Assembly: GCA_030426725.1 (NCBI GenBank)
Contig: JAUHXZ010000004.1
Span: 1-64,000, forward strand
Source: Actinomycetes bacterium
GTDB taxonomy: Bacteria > Actinomycetota > Actinomycetes > Propionibacteriales > Propionibacteriaceae
Length of the DNA stretch: 64,000 bases
Reading direction: 5' to 3'
Below, piece after piece: positions 1 through 9,498 of this stretch (position 1 is the first letter of the stretch; every line of letters starts with the position of its first letter). The notes under the pieces were generated by a model. The model was not told where the DNA came from. It ran no database searches and was given only the letters and a program-made list of their open reading frames with translations. A program made the position numbers and the translations under genes.

Positions 1-1
1 G

Positions 2-1339
2 ACGCACGCCGTCAACTCGCTGGAACTGCGGGTCCCCGCCCATTCGGTGTTCGGCTTCCTCGGCCCGAACGGGGCCGGCAAGACGACCACGATGAAGATG
101 CTGCTCGGCCCCATCCGCCCCACCGCGGGCAGCGGACGGATCTTCGGCCTCGACAGCCTCCGCGACAGCCCCGAACTGCGTCGCCGCGAGGGCTACCTGC
201 CGCAGGAGCCGCGGTTCTACCCGCACATGACCGCCCGGGAGACCCTGCGGTTCGCGGCACGCTTCTTCTTCAGCGGCCCGCGGGACAGGCTCGAAGCCCG
301 CATCGGGGAGAGGCTCGAACTGGTCGGGCTGGAGGACAAGGCGGACCGGCCGGTCAAGACACTGTCCGGCGGCGAGAGTCAACGGCTGGGGGTGGCACAG
401 GCCCAGATCCACGAGCCCGACCTGCTGATCCTCGACGAGCCTGCGGCGGCCCTGGACCCCCTGGGCCGCCGGGACGTGTTGGCGATCCTTAGCCGGTTCC
501 GGGCGCACTCGACGGTGCTGTACTCGACCCACATCCTCGATGACGTCCAGCGGGTGAGCGACCTGGTCTGCATCCTCAAGGGCGGCCGGATCGTCATGCA
601 GGGTCCGCTCGGCGAGGTGCTCTCCGGGGGTTCGGAGGCGGTCTTCACCGCCGAGATCGAGGGCGATGTGGACCGGGCACGCACCGCCCTGCTGGACGAG
701 GCCTGGGTCCGTCACGTCGGTGTCGACGGCGAAGGGGCCTCCGCGAAGCTCTGGGTCACGGTCGACGACCCGGAGGCGGCTGCAGCGAGGCTGCTGCGAG
801 TGCTGCTCACGGACGAGGACCTCATCGTCAAGGAGTTCATCCGCCCCAAGGCGACCTTGGAGGACGTCTTCGTCGATCTCGTCACGGATCGGCCGGCCAA
901 GCTCGTGCCCAAGGCCGTCGGGGTGCTGGCCACCATGATCGCCGTCCCGTCGGCGATCCTGGCCGTGCAGTTGACGCTCGCGGGCGTCGAGACGTCGCTG
1001 CCCCGGTTCGCGCTCGGCGCCTCCGTCGCAGGCCTGAACCTGATGTTCTACCTGACCCTCACCCTCATGCTCGGTGTGCTGCTCGATTCCGCCGGGGTCG
1101 TCATCGCCGTCCCGTTGGCATTCGCGTTCGGGCAGCAGCTGTTCGCCTCGTTGCCGGGGATGGGCAGCGTCCTGCCGTCGGCCCCCATAGCGCCGGTGGG
1201 TGGGGCCGAGGCGTCCATCGCGGGGGCGGTCATCGTCGGTGCCCCTGTGGAGACCCCGAGCGCTCTCATCGTGACGGCCGTGGCGTGCGTCGCCTTCACC
1301 GTCGTGGGGTGCTGGAGGTGGAACCGCACCGAGCTTTGA
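2..1339 (+). CDS. ABC transporter ATP-binding protein fused in frame to the C-terminal part of an ABC-2 type permease (5' truncated by window edge)
   Basis: Frame is open to the window start (THAVNSLELRVPAHSVFGFLGPNGAGKTTTM); Walker A GPNGAGKT, signature LSGGESQRLGVAQA, Walker B LLILDEPAAALDP, H-loop STHIL; hydrophobic permease-like C-terminus from about KAVGVLATMIAVPSAIL. Confidence 0.85.
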   Translation, partial: THAVNSLELRVPAHSVFGFLGPNGAGKTTTMKMLLGPIRPTAGSGRIFGLDSLRDSPELRRREGYLPQEPRFYPHMTARETLRFAARFFFSGPRDRLEARIGERLELVGLEDKADRPVKTLSGGESQRLGVAQAQIHEPDLLILDEPAAALDPLGRRDVLAILSRFRAHSTVLYSTHILDDVQRVSDLVCILKGGRIVMQGPLGEVLSGGSEAVFTAEIEGDVDRARTALLDEAWVRHVGVDGEGASAKLWVTVDDPEAAAARLLRVLLTDEDLIVKEFIRPKATLEDVFVDLVTDRPAKLVPKAVGVLATMIAVPSAILAVQLTLAGVETSLPRFALGASVAGLNLMFYLTLTLMLGVLLDSAGVVIAVPLAFAFGQQLFASLPGMGSVLPSAPIAPVGGAEASIAGAVIVGAPVETPSALIVTAVACVAFTVVGCWRWNRTEL

Positions 1340-1348
1340 GCCGGCCGA

Positions 1349-1636
1349 TCACTCCCCCAGCCACCGCGCGACCGCCTCCACGATCTCGCGCGGACCCCCG
1401 TCCACGTCGACGGTCAGGCCCGCCTCGTCGTCCTCGAGACCCTCAAGGGTCCGCAGCTGGGACTCGAGGAGCGCGCTCGGCATGAAGTGGTCCTCGCGCG
1501 CCCGCATGCGTTCGGTGAGCAGGTCGTCCGCATCGACGAATCCGACGCCCAGGCGTTCGGCCAGCAGGGCACCCACCGTCGACTTACCGCACCCGGATAC
1601 CCCCATCACGACGAAGGGAGTACGCGGCGTCACCAC
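1349..1636 (-). pseudogene. Gluconokinase with in-frame internal deletion (95 aa versus about 165-175 aa for intact GntK)
   Basis: N-terminus VVMGVSGCGKSTVGALLAERLGVGFVDADDL runs directly into the C-terminal LTERMRAREDHFMPSALLESQLRTLE; central segment absent. Confidence 0.75.
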
Positions 1637-3603
1637 ACCCGCACCCGGGACTTCCCCTCGGGCAGTGCGGCCAGCGGACCGGCAGGATAGGCCTGCGTGG
1701 ACTCCTTGCGGGCGCCGACGAGATCGGTGTCGATCACCGCCGGCGAGCCGTCGCGCTCCTCGAAGGATGCATCGGCGAATCGCACCCGGCCGAGGTCGAG
1801 ACCGGTCACGGTGGGAAGGGTCCTGGAGGCGAAACCTGCCGGGACTTCGGTCTCGAGGTGGACCTCGTCGCCGTCCTCGACCACCCGGACCGACGCCGGC
1901 CCGGGGAGGGTCAGGGCGTCGGTCTCGGAGTCGAAGGCGGCGGCTCCGGGGAGATAGACGTTGTCGTGCAAGTAGACGGGCTGCTTGACGTCGGCGAAGC
2001 GCTGATGGTCCCCGTCGCTCGGGTCGCCGAGTTGCGCCAGGTAGGCCTCGAACGTGGCCGGGCGCCCGTCGTAGCCGGCGGTGCCGTGGCCGGTCCGCCG
2101 GATGTCGGGTGCCTCGGCCGCGTAGGCGGCGTCAGGGTCTCCACCGAGGAAGATGTTGCCGATCCAGCGGTCGTCGCCGCCGATGACCGCCGCGTAGCCG
2201 GCGACCTGGGTGCTGTGCGGCACGTGGTAGGGGGTCGGCCGGTCGACGACCGACTCCAGCGCCAGGGTGCCGACCACGAGGTTGTTGACGAAGGCGCCGC
2301 CCTGGCTGAACAACTCGATCGACGCCGGCGACGCGAACACGTTGTGATCGGCGAGGTACGGTCCGTGGCTGACCTCGACGAACAGGTCACGCCGGTTGCC
2401 GTAGTAGAGGTTCCGGCTGATCCGGGTGCCCTGGGTCTGCCAGTCGAGCCAGGTGCCGAGCGTGCAGTCGTGGATGCGGTTGTGCCGGATCACCACGTCG
2501 ATCGCGGCGTGGAGCTTGATGCCACCGATCTCGTAGCCGTAGAACTCCCGCTTGATGGCGATGTTGTAGATGTGATTGTCCTCGATGGTGGAGAACACGC
2601 ACCCCAGGTGGCCCACCACACCGTTCTGCCCGCAGTCGCGGATGGTGTTGCGCCGCACGATATGCGAGCCGACGTGTTCCTTGTCCCAGCCGATCTGCCT
2701 CGCCGCGAACACCGCCTCCAGCTGGTACTGGTAGCCCGGCTTGTCACCGCGCTCGGTGGCGTAGTTGTGACCGGTCGAGGCCTCCTTGCCGAGCGAGATC
2801 GCCGAGCACTTGGCGTCGTGGATGAGGTTGTCCTCGATGATCCAGCCCTTGGCCCAGTTCGGCCCGATGAGCCCCGGCTGATCCGCCGTCGGCGGGGTCC
2901 ACGGGCACGCGGCCTGGGCCAGCTCGAACCCGCGCACCGTGATCCAGTCCAGGTGGTGACGGTCCGGGTAGAACACCGACCGCCGCACGTTGATCTCGAC
3001 CAGTTCGGCGTTGGGGTCCGCGCCGTGGAAGTTGGCCCAGATCGTCGTATTGTCCTCTGAAACCTCCGCGTACCAGACGTACCGGGTCTGGTCGGCGTCC
3101 CGCACGTCATCCGTCACACCGGTCCAGTCGTCGATCATCGTGGTGCGGACCTGCGGGTCGATGAGCTGATCGCGGCTGGTCACCTCGTAGAACGAACGGC
3201 CGCGCAGGTAGACGTCGCCCAGGTGCTTCCGGGGTGCTTCCGCCGAGGCGTAGACGGTCCAGTCGCCCTCGACCTCCTCGGCGAACGGATTGAAGTCCCC
3301 GAAGAGATCGTTGCCGACGACCACCTTCCACACGGTGCCCTCGACGAGTTCCCACGCGCTGATCCGTTCGGAGCCGGTGATGACGACACGCTCGCCGTCG
3401 GCGGCCTCGTAGGTGATGCGCCGGGTGTCACCCAACCCGCCACGAGGGGGCTTCACCCACTCGCGGTAGACGCCTTCGTGGACGGTGACGGTATCGCCGG
3501 GCCTCGCGGCCGCCGCGGCGCGGTTGATGGTCCTGAACGGCGCGTCCTCGGTTCCGGCAGCCTTGTCCGATCCGGACACGGCGACGTGGTACGTGGTGGG
3601 CAT
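1630..3603 (-). CDS. Right-handed beta-helix glycoside hydrolase, GH120 (beta-xylosidase)-like
   Basis: MPTTYHVAVSGSDKAAGTEDAPFRTINRAAA...VHEGVYREWVKPPRGGL...GPNWAKGWIIEDNLIHDAKCSAISLGKEA matches remembered GH120 XylC-type sequences; start placed at 3603 after GGAGAGG SD rather than ORF-track 3678. Confidence 0.8.
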   Translation of the reverse strand: MPTTYHVAVSGSDKAAGTEDAPFRTINRAAAAARPGDTVTVHEGVYREWVKPPRGGLGDTRRITYEAADGERVVITGSERISAWELVEGTVWKVVVGNDLFGDFNPFAEEVEGDWTVYASAEAPRKHLGDVYLRGRSFYEVTSRDQLIDPQVRTTMIDDWTGVTDDVRDADQTRYVWYAEVSEDNTTIWANFHGADPNAELVEINVRRSVFYPDRHHLDWITVRGFELAQAACPWTPPTADQPGLIGPNWAKGWIIEDNLIHDAKCSAISLGKEASTGHNYATERGDKPGYQYQLEAVFAARQIGWDKEHVGSHIVRRNTIRDCGQNGVVGHLGCVFSTIEDNHIYNIAIKREFYGYEIGGIKLHAAIDVVIRHNRIHDCTLGTWLDWQTQGTRISRNLYYGNRRDLFVEVSHGPYLADHNVFASPASIELFSQGGAFVNNLVVGTLALESVVDRPTPYHVPHSTQVAGYAAVIGGDDRWIGNIFLGGDPDAAYAAEAPDIRRTGHGTAGYDGRPATFEAYLAQLGDPSDGDHQRFADVKQPVYLHDNVYLPGAAAFDSETDALTLPGPASVRVVEDGDEVHLETEVPAGFASRTLPTVTGLDLGRVRFADASFEERDGSPAVIDTDLVGARKESTQAYPAGPLAALPEGKSRVRVW

Positions 3604-3862
3604 CGATGACCTCTCCGTTCTCGGTCCGCGCGGCTGTTCGCCGCGGCGCGACCCGGTGGTTCCCGGGGTGCCTGACACGCCATCGCGCAGGCGGTTGAAA
3701 GCCTATCGGGACGTGCTGTCCCCCGCTTGTGGGTCCCGGGTCCGCCCTGCTGCGCGCCTGACGATTACGCCCCATTCCCGGCGCAGGGCTGACATGCTGG
3801 GCTCAGGAGACCGGCACGGATCGTCCCGGGCCGGGGCGTTCGGTCAGCCCTGAGGAGGGTCC

Positions 3863-5371
3863 GTGATCACCAACGGAGTTCAGCTCATCACCTACGCCGA
3901 CCGGTTCGGCGGCACCCTGGAAAGCTGCGCCGACACCATCACCAGAGTGTTCGGTGACGCCGTGACCGGCATCCACTTCCTGCCCTTCTTCACCCCCTAC
4001 GACGGCGCCGACGCGGGCTTCGACCCGGTGGACCACACCACGCCCGACCCGAGGTTGGGCACCTGGGACGACCTCAGCGAGATCAGCCGGACCTTCTCCA
4101 CCTGCGTCGACGTGATCGTCAACCACGTCTCCGCCGACTCGGACGCATTCCGGGACTTCGTCGAGCACGGCGATTCCTCGCCGTCGTCGGAACTGTTCCT
4201 GACCTTCGACAAGGTCTTTCCCTCCGGCGCCACCGAGGCGGATCTGCTGGCCATCTACCGGCCCCGTCCGGGGCTGCCGTTCACGACCGTGTCGATCGCG
4301 GGGGCGAAGCGGCTGGTCTGGACCACCTTCACGTCCCAGCAGATCGACATCGACGTCGAGAGCCGGACCGGCTGGGACTACCTGCTGCGGATCCTCGATC
4401 TCCTTGCCCGCAGCGGCGTGGGCCTGATCCGGCTCGACGCGGCCGGCTACGCCATCAAGCGCGCGGGCACGTCCAGCTTCATGATCCCCGAGACCTTCGA
4501 GTTCATCGACCGGTTCACCGCCGAGGCCCATCGGCGCGGGCTGGAGGTACTGGTGGAGATCCACTCCCACTACCGCACGCAGATCGACATCGCGTCCCGC
4601 GTCGACCGGGTCTACGATTTCGCGCTGCCGCCGCTGCTGCTCCACACGCTCTACACGGGCGACCTGCGCCCTCTACTCCAGTGGATCCGGGTGCGGCCGA
4701 CCAACTGTGTCACGGTCCTCGACACGCACGACGGGATCGGCGTCATCGACGTCGGGCCTGACAGGACGCGCAGTGACGGCGAGGGCCTCCTCGACGCCGA
4801 CGAACTCGACGCGCTCGTGGCCACGATCCACGAGCGGACCGGGGGCCAGAGCACCGAGGCCACCGGCGCGGCCGCCTCCAACCTCGACCTGTACCAGGTC
4901 AACAGCACCTACTACGACGCGCTCGGGCGCGACGACGCGCGGTACCTGGCCGCACGTGCCCTCCAGTTCTTCCTCCCGGGTGTCCCACAGGTGTACTACG
5001 TCGGCGCGTTGGCCGGGGAGAACGACATGGAACTCCTGCACCGCACCGGCGTCGGGCGCGACATCAACCGCCACGCCTACAGGCAGGCCGAGATCGACGA
5101 CGCGGTGCGCCGTCCCGTGGTCGCGTCCCTGACGGCCCTGATGCGGCTGCGCAGCCGCCACCCGGCGTTCGGCGGCGACTTCTCCTGGTCAGCAGGTGAC
5201 GACTCGCTCATCCTCGAGTGGCTCGCCGGCGACCACCGCGCCTGGCTGGACTTCGCCCCGGGCACCGGGACGGCGGTCATCGGCTGGACCGACCGCGACG
5301 ACCACGGCGGGCCCGTGGAGCGCGAGGCGCCCGTCGCGGAGCTGGGCACTGAAGCTCCGGGGGCCGGGTGA
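3863..5371 (+). CDS. Sucrose phosphorylase family (GH13_18)
   Basis: 502 aa; ITYADRFGG, FFTPYDGADAGFDPVDHT, QIDIDVES, GVGLIRLDAAGYAIKRAGTSSFMIPET; SD GAGGAGGGTCC. Confidence 0.85.
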   Translation: MITNGVQLITYADRFGGTLESCADTITRVFGDAVTGIHFLPFFTPYDGADAGFDPVDHTTPDPRLGTWDDLSEISRTFSTCVDVIVNHVSADSDAFRDFVEHGDSSPSSELFLTFDKVFPSGATEADLLAIYRPRPGLPFTTVSIAGAKRLVWTTFTSQQIDIDVESRTGWDYLLRILDLLARSGVGLIRLDAAGYAIKRAGTSSFMIPETFEFIDRFTAEAHRRGLEVLVEIHSHYRTQIDIASRVDRVYDFALPPLLLHTLYTGDLRPLLQWIRVRPTNCVTVLDTHDGIGVIDVGPDRTRSDGEGLLDADELDALVATIHERTGGQSTEATGAAASNLDLYQVNSTYYDALGRDDARYLAARALQFFLPGVPQVYYVGALAGENDMELLHRTGVGRDINRHAYRQAEIDDAVRRPVVASLTALMRLRSRHPAFGGDFSWSAGDDSLILEWLAGDHRAWLDFAPGTGTAVIGWTDRDDHGGPVEREAPVAELGTEAPGAG

Positions 5372-6387
5372 CGGGCCCAGGGATGCGGGTTGCGATCACC
5401 GGTGGGGCCGGGTTCCTGGGCAGCGCGCTCGCCCGGAGGATGCTGGCGCCCGCCGCCTTGGAACTGGACGGCGACCACCCACGACCAGTCGAGTCGCTGA
5501 CCCTGCTCGATATCGCCACGCCTCCGGCGGACCTGACCGCTGACCCGCGGATACGGTTCGCGGGCGGGGAACTCCACGATACGGTCCCGGACCTGGAGGA
5601 CGTCGACCTCGTGTGTCACCTCGCGGGTGTCGTCAGCGGGGCCGCCGAGGCCGACTTCGACCTGGGCATGCGGACGAACCTGGACGCACTCAGGCTGCTC
5701 CTCGAGAGGTGCCGGCGGATGCGCCACCCGCCCGTGGTCCTGTTCACCAGCTCGCTGGCGGTCTTCGGCAGCGACCCCGCCGTCGGCCCCGTCGGCGCCG
5801 TGGACGACCACACGCTGCCCCGGCCGCAGTCCAGCTACGGCGTCCAGAAGTTCATCGGCGAGCAACTCGTCGCCGACTACACGCGCAAGGGCTTCATCCG
5901 TGGACGCAGCGTGCGGCTCATGACGGTCGCGGTCCGCCCCGGGCGGCCGAACGCGGCCGCGTCGAGCTTCATCTCCGGCATCATCCGCGAACCGCTGGCG
6001 GGCCTGCGTGCCCGGTGCCCCGTGCCGCCGTCGACACCGCTGGCACTCTCCTCCCCCGGACGCACCCTCGAGGGGATCCTCACCGCCATCTCGGTGGACG
6101 AGTCCACCTGGGGCAGCACCACCGCCATGAACCTGCCCGCCCTCACCACCACCCCACGCGAGATGGCCGAGGCCCTCGACCGGATCGGTGGACCCGGCCG
6201 CAGTCAGCTCATCGACTGGCACCCGGACGAGGCCGTGATGGCCATCGTGGGCAGTTGGCCGGCGGTGTTCTCGACGCCGAGGGCCGCGTCGCTGGGACTG
6301 TCGCCGGTGTCGTCCTTCGACGACGTGATCCGCGAGTACGTCAAGACCCACGGCCCCGATAAGGCCCCGGAGGCGTCACGAGGGTGA
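5368..6387 (+). CDS. NAD-dependent epimerase/dehydratase family, D-erythronate dehydrogenase (DenD)-like
   Basis: Rossmann ITGGAGFLGSALARRM, YGVQKFIGEQL catalytic YxxxK, VRPGRPNAAASSFISGIIREPLAG; start may be GTG 5368 or ATG 5383. Confidence 0.75.
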   Translation: MTGPGMRVAITGGAGFLGSALARRMLAPAALELDGDHPRPVESLTLLDIATPPADLTADPRIRFAGGELHDTVPDLEDVDLVCHLAGVVSGAAEADFDLGMRTNLDALRLLLERCRRMRHPPVVLFTSSLAVFGSDPAVGPVGAVDDHTLPRPQSSYGVQKFIGEQLVADYTRKGFIRGRSVRLMTVAVRPGRPNAAASSFISGIIREPLAGLRARCPVPPSTPLALSSPGRTLEGILTAISVDESTWGSTTAMNLPALTTTPREMAEALDRIGGPGRSQLIDWHPDEAVMAIVGSWPAVFSTPRAASLGLSPVSSFDDVIREYVKTHGPDKAPEASRG

Positions 6388-6431
6388 GTGCCGGGACCGT
6401 CGTGGTGCCCGGGCCCGCGAACCGCGTCGCG

Positions 6432-7445
6432 TCAGGCGTCCCGATCCCCGCCGGCGTCCACTCTGTGGGTGTCCGAAACCCGGGCCGCACCGTCGATGGT
6501 GACCGTCCCGGAGAAGCTGAAGACGTCCGCCCCGACGTCCGCACGGTTGCCGGACACCTGCGACCGGCCTCCCAGCGCGAGGCTCCCTTCGTCGTTGTAC
6601 AGACCTCCGCCCCCGATGGCGGAGTTGGCCGTCATGACGGCGCCGTCGCTGACACGGACCGACCCTGAGTGATTCTGGACGCCTCCGCCGAGGTCGGCGC
6701 GGTTGCCGGTGATCGCCGAGCCGCCCTTCATCGAGAGCGTCCCGCCGAAGTCGTGGAATCCCCCGCCCCGCCGGGCGGAGTTGCCCGCGATCATCGACGC
6801 GCCATTCATCACGAAGGCCCCGGTGTTGAAGACCCCACCACCGCCGACGGTCGAAGAGTTACCGGCGATCAACGAGACGTCGTTCATGGTGAACGTCCCG
6901 GCGTTGAACACCCCGCCGCCGTGGGTCTGGGACCAGTTACCGACGACCCGCGACCGGCCGTTCATCGTCACCCAGCCGAAGTTGTTGATCCCGCCCCCGA
7001 TGGGCGAGGTCCTGTTCGCGGCGACGGTGGTGTCGTCGAGGACCAGCGAGGAGGTGACGTGGATGCCGCCACCATGGAGATCCGAGGTCTCGGCCCCCGT
7101 GACGACGAGGTTCTCGAGGCTCACCGTCACGCTGCCGGGTTCTCCGGCGATGTCGAGGACGCCGCCGCCGTCGCCGGCCAGGACACTGCGGCCGTGCGGG
7201 CCGGTGCCGACGATGCTGAGTGATCTGTCGATGCGGCTGAATCCCCGGCAGATGCCGCTCACTTCGAGGACGGCGTCCCGGTCGGCCGCGTCGACCGCGG
7301 CAGCCAAGGTGGCGAAGGAGCGCGCCGCGGCCGTGTCGACGACGCGGCATTCCCGGGTCGGAGGCTCGGCCCGTGCCGCCGCGTCACCCCACATCGCCCC
7401 CGCCAGCCCGGCGAGGGCGGCAAGGACGATCAGTCGACGAGGCAT
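6432..7445 (-). CDS. Secreted polymorphic/POMP-like repeat protein (parallel beta-helix)
   Basis: Signal peptide MPRRLIVLAALAGLAGAMWGDAAARA; repeated units such as GGGVFNAGTFTMNDVSLIAGNSS / GGGVFNTGAFVMNGASMIAGNSA / GGGVQNHSGSVRVSDGAVMTANSA. Start chosen among several ATGs. Confidence 0.7.
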   Translation of the reverse strand: MPRRLIVLAALAGLAGAMWGDAAARAEPPTRECRVVDTAAARSFATLAAAVDAADRDAVLEVSGICRGFSRIDRSLSIVGTGPHGRSVLAGDGGGVLDIAGEPGSVTVSLENLVVTGAETSDLHGGGIHVTSSLVLDDTTVAANRTSPIGGGINNFGWVTMNGRSRVVGNWSQTHGGGVFNAGTFTMNDVSLIAGNSSTVGGGGVFNTGAFVMNGASMIAGNSARRGGGFHDFGGTLSMKGGSAITGNRADLGGGVQNHSGSVRVSDGAVMTANSAIGGGGLYNDEGSLALGGRSQVSGNRADVGADVFSFSGTVTIDGAARVSDTHRVDAGGDRDA

Positions 7446-7568
7446 CTCCATCTCCCACACCCGCAGGCGACGCGGGCCCTGGATCGAGGATACGCGGGCG
7501 CAGGTCGTTGCACGGCGGGGTCGGCGAGCCCGCCGACGTCCGCACGCCCGAAGGCCGGGCCGGGGGCG

Positions 7569-7910
7569 CTACCGGGCTGAGGCCGCCTCGATGGCGGCGA
7601 GGATCGAGGCCCGCGCGTCACCCGGGGTGGCCGGCAGGATCGGGATCCTCATGCTGTGCATGACGCGCTGCATGCCCTCGCCCATGTGGTCCACCACGAC
7701 CACCTGCACGCCCTGCTCCTTGAGGAAGCGGACGATCCTGGCGTGGTGACTGCCGTGGGTGCCGGCGTCGTGGGAGACGTCCCAGGCGACCTCGTGGATC
7801 CGGAAGTCCCGGATCTCGCCGTCAGCGACGTCGGCGATGCCGATCCAGTGGGCCTTGCCCCAGGCTGCGGCGGCCCGGCCGTCTCCGGTGACGGGTGTGG
7901 CTGCGATCAC
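7569..7910 (-). CDS. NifX/NifB family (dinitrogenase iron-molybdenum cofactor domain) protein
   Basis: VIAATPVTGDGRAAAAWGKAHWIGIADV...HDAGTHGSHHARIVRFLKEQGVQVVVVDHMGEGMQR; GTG start with AGGAG SD, not the upstream extension in the ORF track. Confidence 0.75.
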   Translation of the reverse strand: MIAATPVTGDGRAAAAWGKAHWIGIADVADGEIRDFRIHEVAWDVSHDAGTHGSHHARIVRFLKEQGVQVVVVDHMGEGMQRVMHSMRIPILPATPGDARASILAAIEAASAR

Positions 7911-8085
7911 TTCTGCTCCTCCGAAGTCCGTGGAGATCCAGCCTAGACGCACCGCGTCCGCGCCACGCCGCGGGGCGGGCGGCGGGCCCCGAACCCGTGC
8001 CCCGCCTCGCCGGAAAGCGCCCGGGCTGCAATGATCGGAAGCCAAGCCCGGATCCGGGCCGAACGAACCACAGGAGGCACACCCG

Positions 8086-9453
8086 ATGGCGGATTCCATG
8101 ATCGAGCAGGCGGTTGCTACGGCCACTCAGACAAACGCGATCGAGCTGGGCGAGAACGCCCTCGACGCCGCAGGGCGCCTCTTCGCCGAGCAGTTCCCGG
8201 GCAGGCGGGTCCTGGTGGTGGCCGACGAGAACACCTTCGCCGCCGCCGGTGGCCCGGTCGTGGCCTCCCTCGAAGCCGCCGGCGTCGAGTTCGCCGAACC
8301 TCCCTACCTCTTCCCGGGGGTCCCGACCCTGTACGCGGGCTACGAGAACGTCGAGGTGTTACGAGAGCACCTGGCTCCGCTCGCCGACACCGTCGTGTGC
8401 TCGGTCGCCGCCGGGTCGCTCAACGACATCGCCAAGCTCGCCAGCGGCGAGTTGGGCCGGCCGTACCTGCAGGTGTGCACCGCCGCCTCGGTCGACGGGT
8501 ACGCCTCCTTCGGCGCGTCGATCGCCAAGGACGGCTTCAAGATCACCCGCAACTGCCCTGCTCCGGTCGCGATCGTCGCCGACGTCGACGTCATGGCCGC
8601 GGCCCCAGCGCGCCTCACCGCCACCGGATACGGCGACCTCATCGAGAAAGTGCCGGCGGGCGCCGACTGGATCCTCGCCGACGAGTTGGGCGTCGAGGCC
8701 ATCGACGAGTACGTATGGACCCTCGTGCAGAGCACCCTGCGCGACGCCCTGGCCCGCCCCGATCTGATCGGCGACGGCGACCGGACCGAAATCTCCAAGC
8801 TCGCCGAGGCCAACATCATGTCCGGGCTGTCGATGCAGGCCATGGAGTCGTCGCGCCCCGCCTCCGGCGCCGGCCACCAGTTCTCGCACGTGTGGGAGAT
8901 GGAGGGTCACGGCCTCGACTGGGAGCCCCCGCTGTCGCACGGATTCAAGGTGGGTATCGGCACCATCGCGTCGTGCGCGATGTGGGAGGCCGCCCTGGAG
9001 CTCGACCCGGCCACGATCGACGTCGACCGCGTCGTCGCCGCCGCTCCCACCGCGGACGAGCTGGCGCGCCGCTGCCGGCAGCTGCTGCAGCCGCGCATCG
9101 CCGAGGCATCGCTCCCCCAGATCCTCGCGAAGCACCTCACCGGCGACGCGCTGCGCGCACGCATCGAGCTGATCGTCGACCGGTGGGATGCCATCCGAAG
9201 CCGCTGCGCGCCACAACTGCTCTCGCCGCAGGACATCATGGACCGCCTCCGCGCGGTCGGCGCCCCGCACCACCCCACGATGATCGGCATGGACTGGGAG
9301 CGGTTCCGCCTGACGCACTTCAAGGTGCCGCTCATCCGCTCCCGCTACACCGTGGTCGACATGCTGAGCGACCTGGGTGCCTTCGAAGACGTCATCGAGG
9401 GCCTGTTCGCCCCGGACGGCTTCTGGGGCCGCCACCAGACCCCCGACGCCTGA
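8086..9453 (+). CDS. sn-glycerol-1-phosphate dehydrogenase-like (AraM/EgsA family)
   Basis: VVADENTFAAAG, VVCSVAAGSLNDIAK, TAASVDGYASFGASI, GAGHQFSHVWEM metal-binding region; adjacent to ribulokinase. Confidence 0.85.
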   Translation: MADSMIEQAVATATQTNAIELGENALDAAGRLFAEQFPGRRVLVVADENTFAAAGGPVVASLEAAGVEFAEPPYLFPGVPTLYAGYENVEVLREHLAPLADTVVCSVAAGSLNDIAKLASGELGRPYLQVCTAASVDGYASFGASIAKDGFKITRNCPAPVAIVADVDVMAAAPARLTATGYGDLIEKVPAGADWILADELGVEAIDEYVWTLVQSTLRDALARPDLIGDGDRTEISKLAEANIMSGLSMQAMESSRPASGAGHQFSHVWEMEGHGLDWEPPLSHGFKVGIGTIASCAMWEAALELDPATIDVDRVVAAAPTADELARRCRQLLQPRIAEASLPQILAKHLTGDALRARIELIVDRWDAIRSRCAPQLLSPQDIMDRLRAVGAPHHPTMIGMDWERFRLTHFKVPLIRSRYTVVDMLSDLGAFEDVIEGLFAPDGFWGRHQTPDA

Positions 9454-9498
9454 GCGTCCGCATCACCACCCGCAACGAAGCGAAAGAGGACTCCACCA

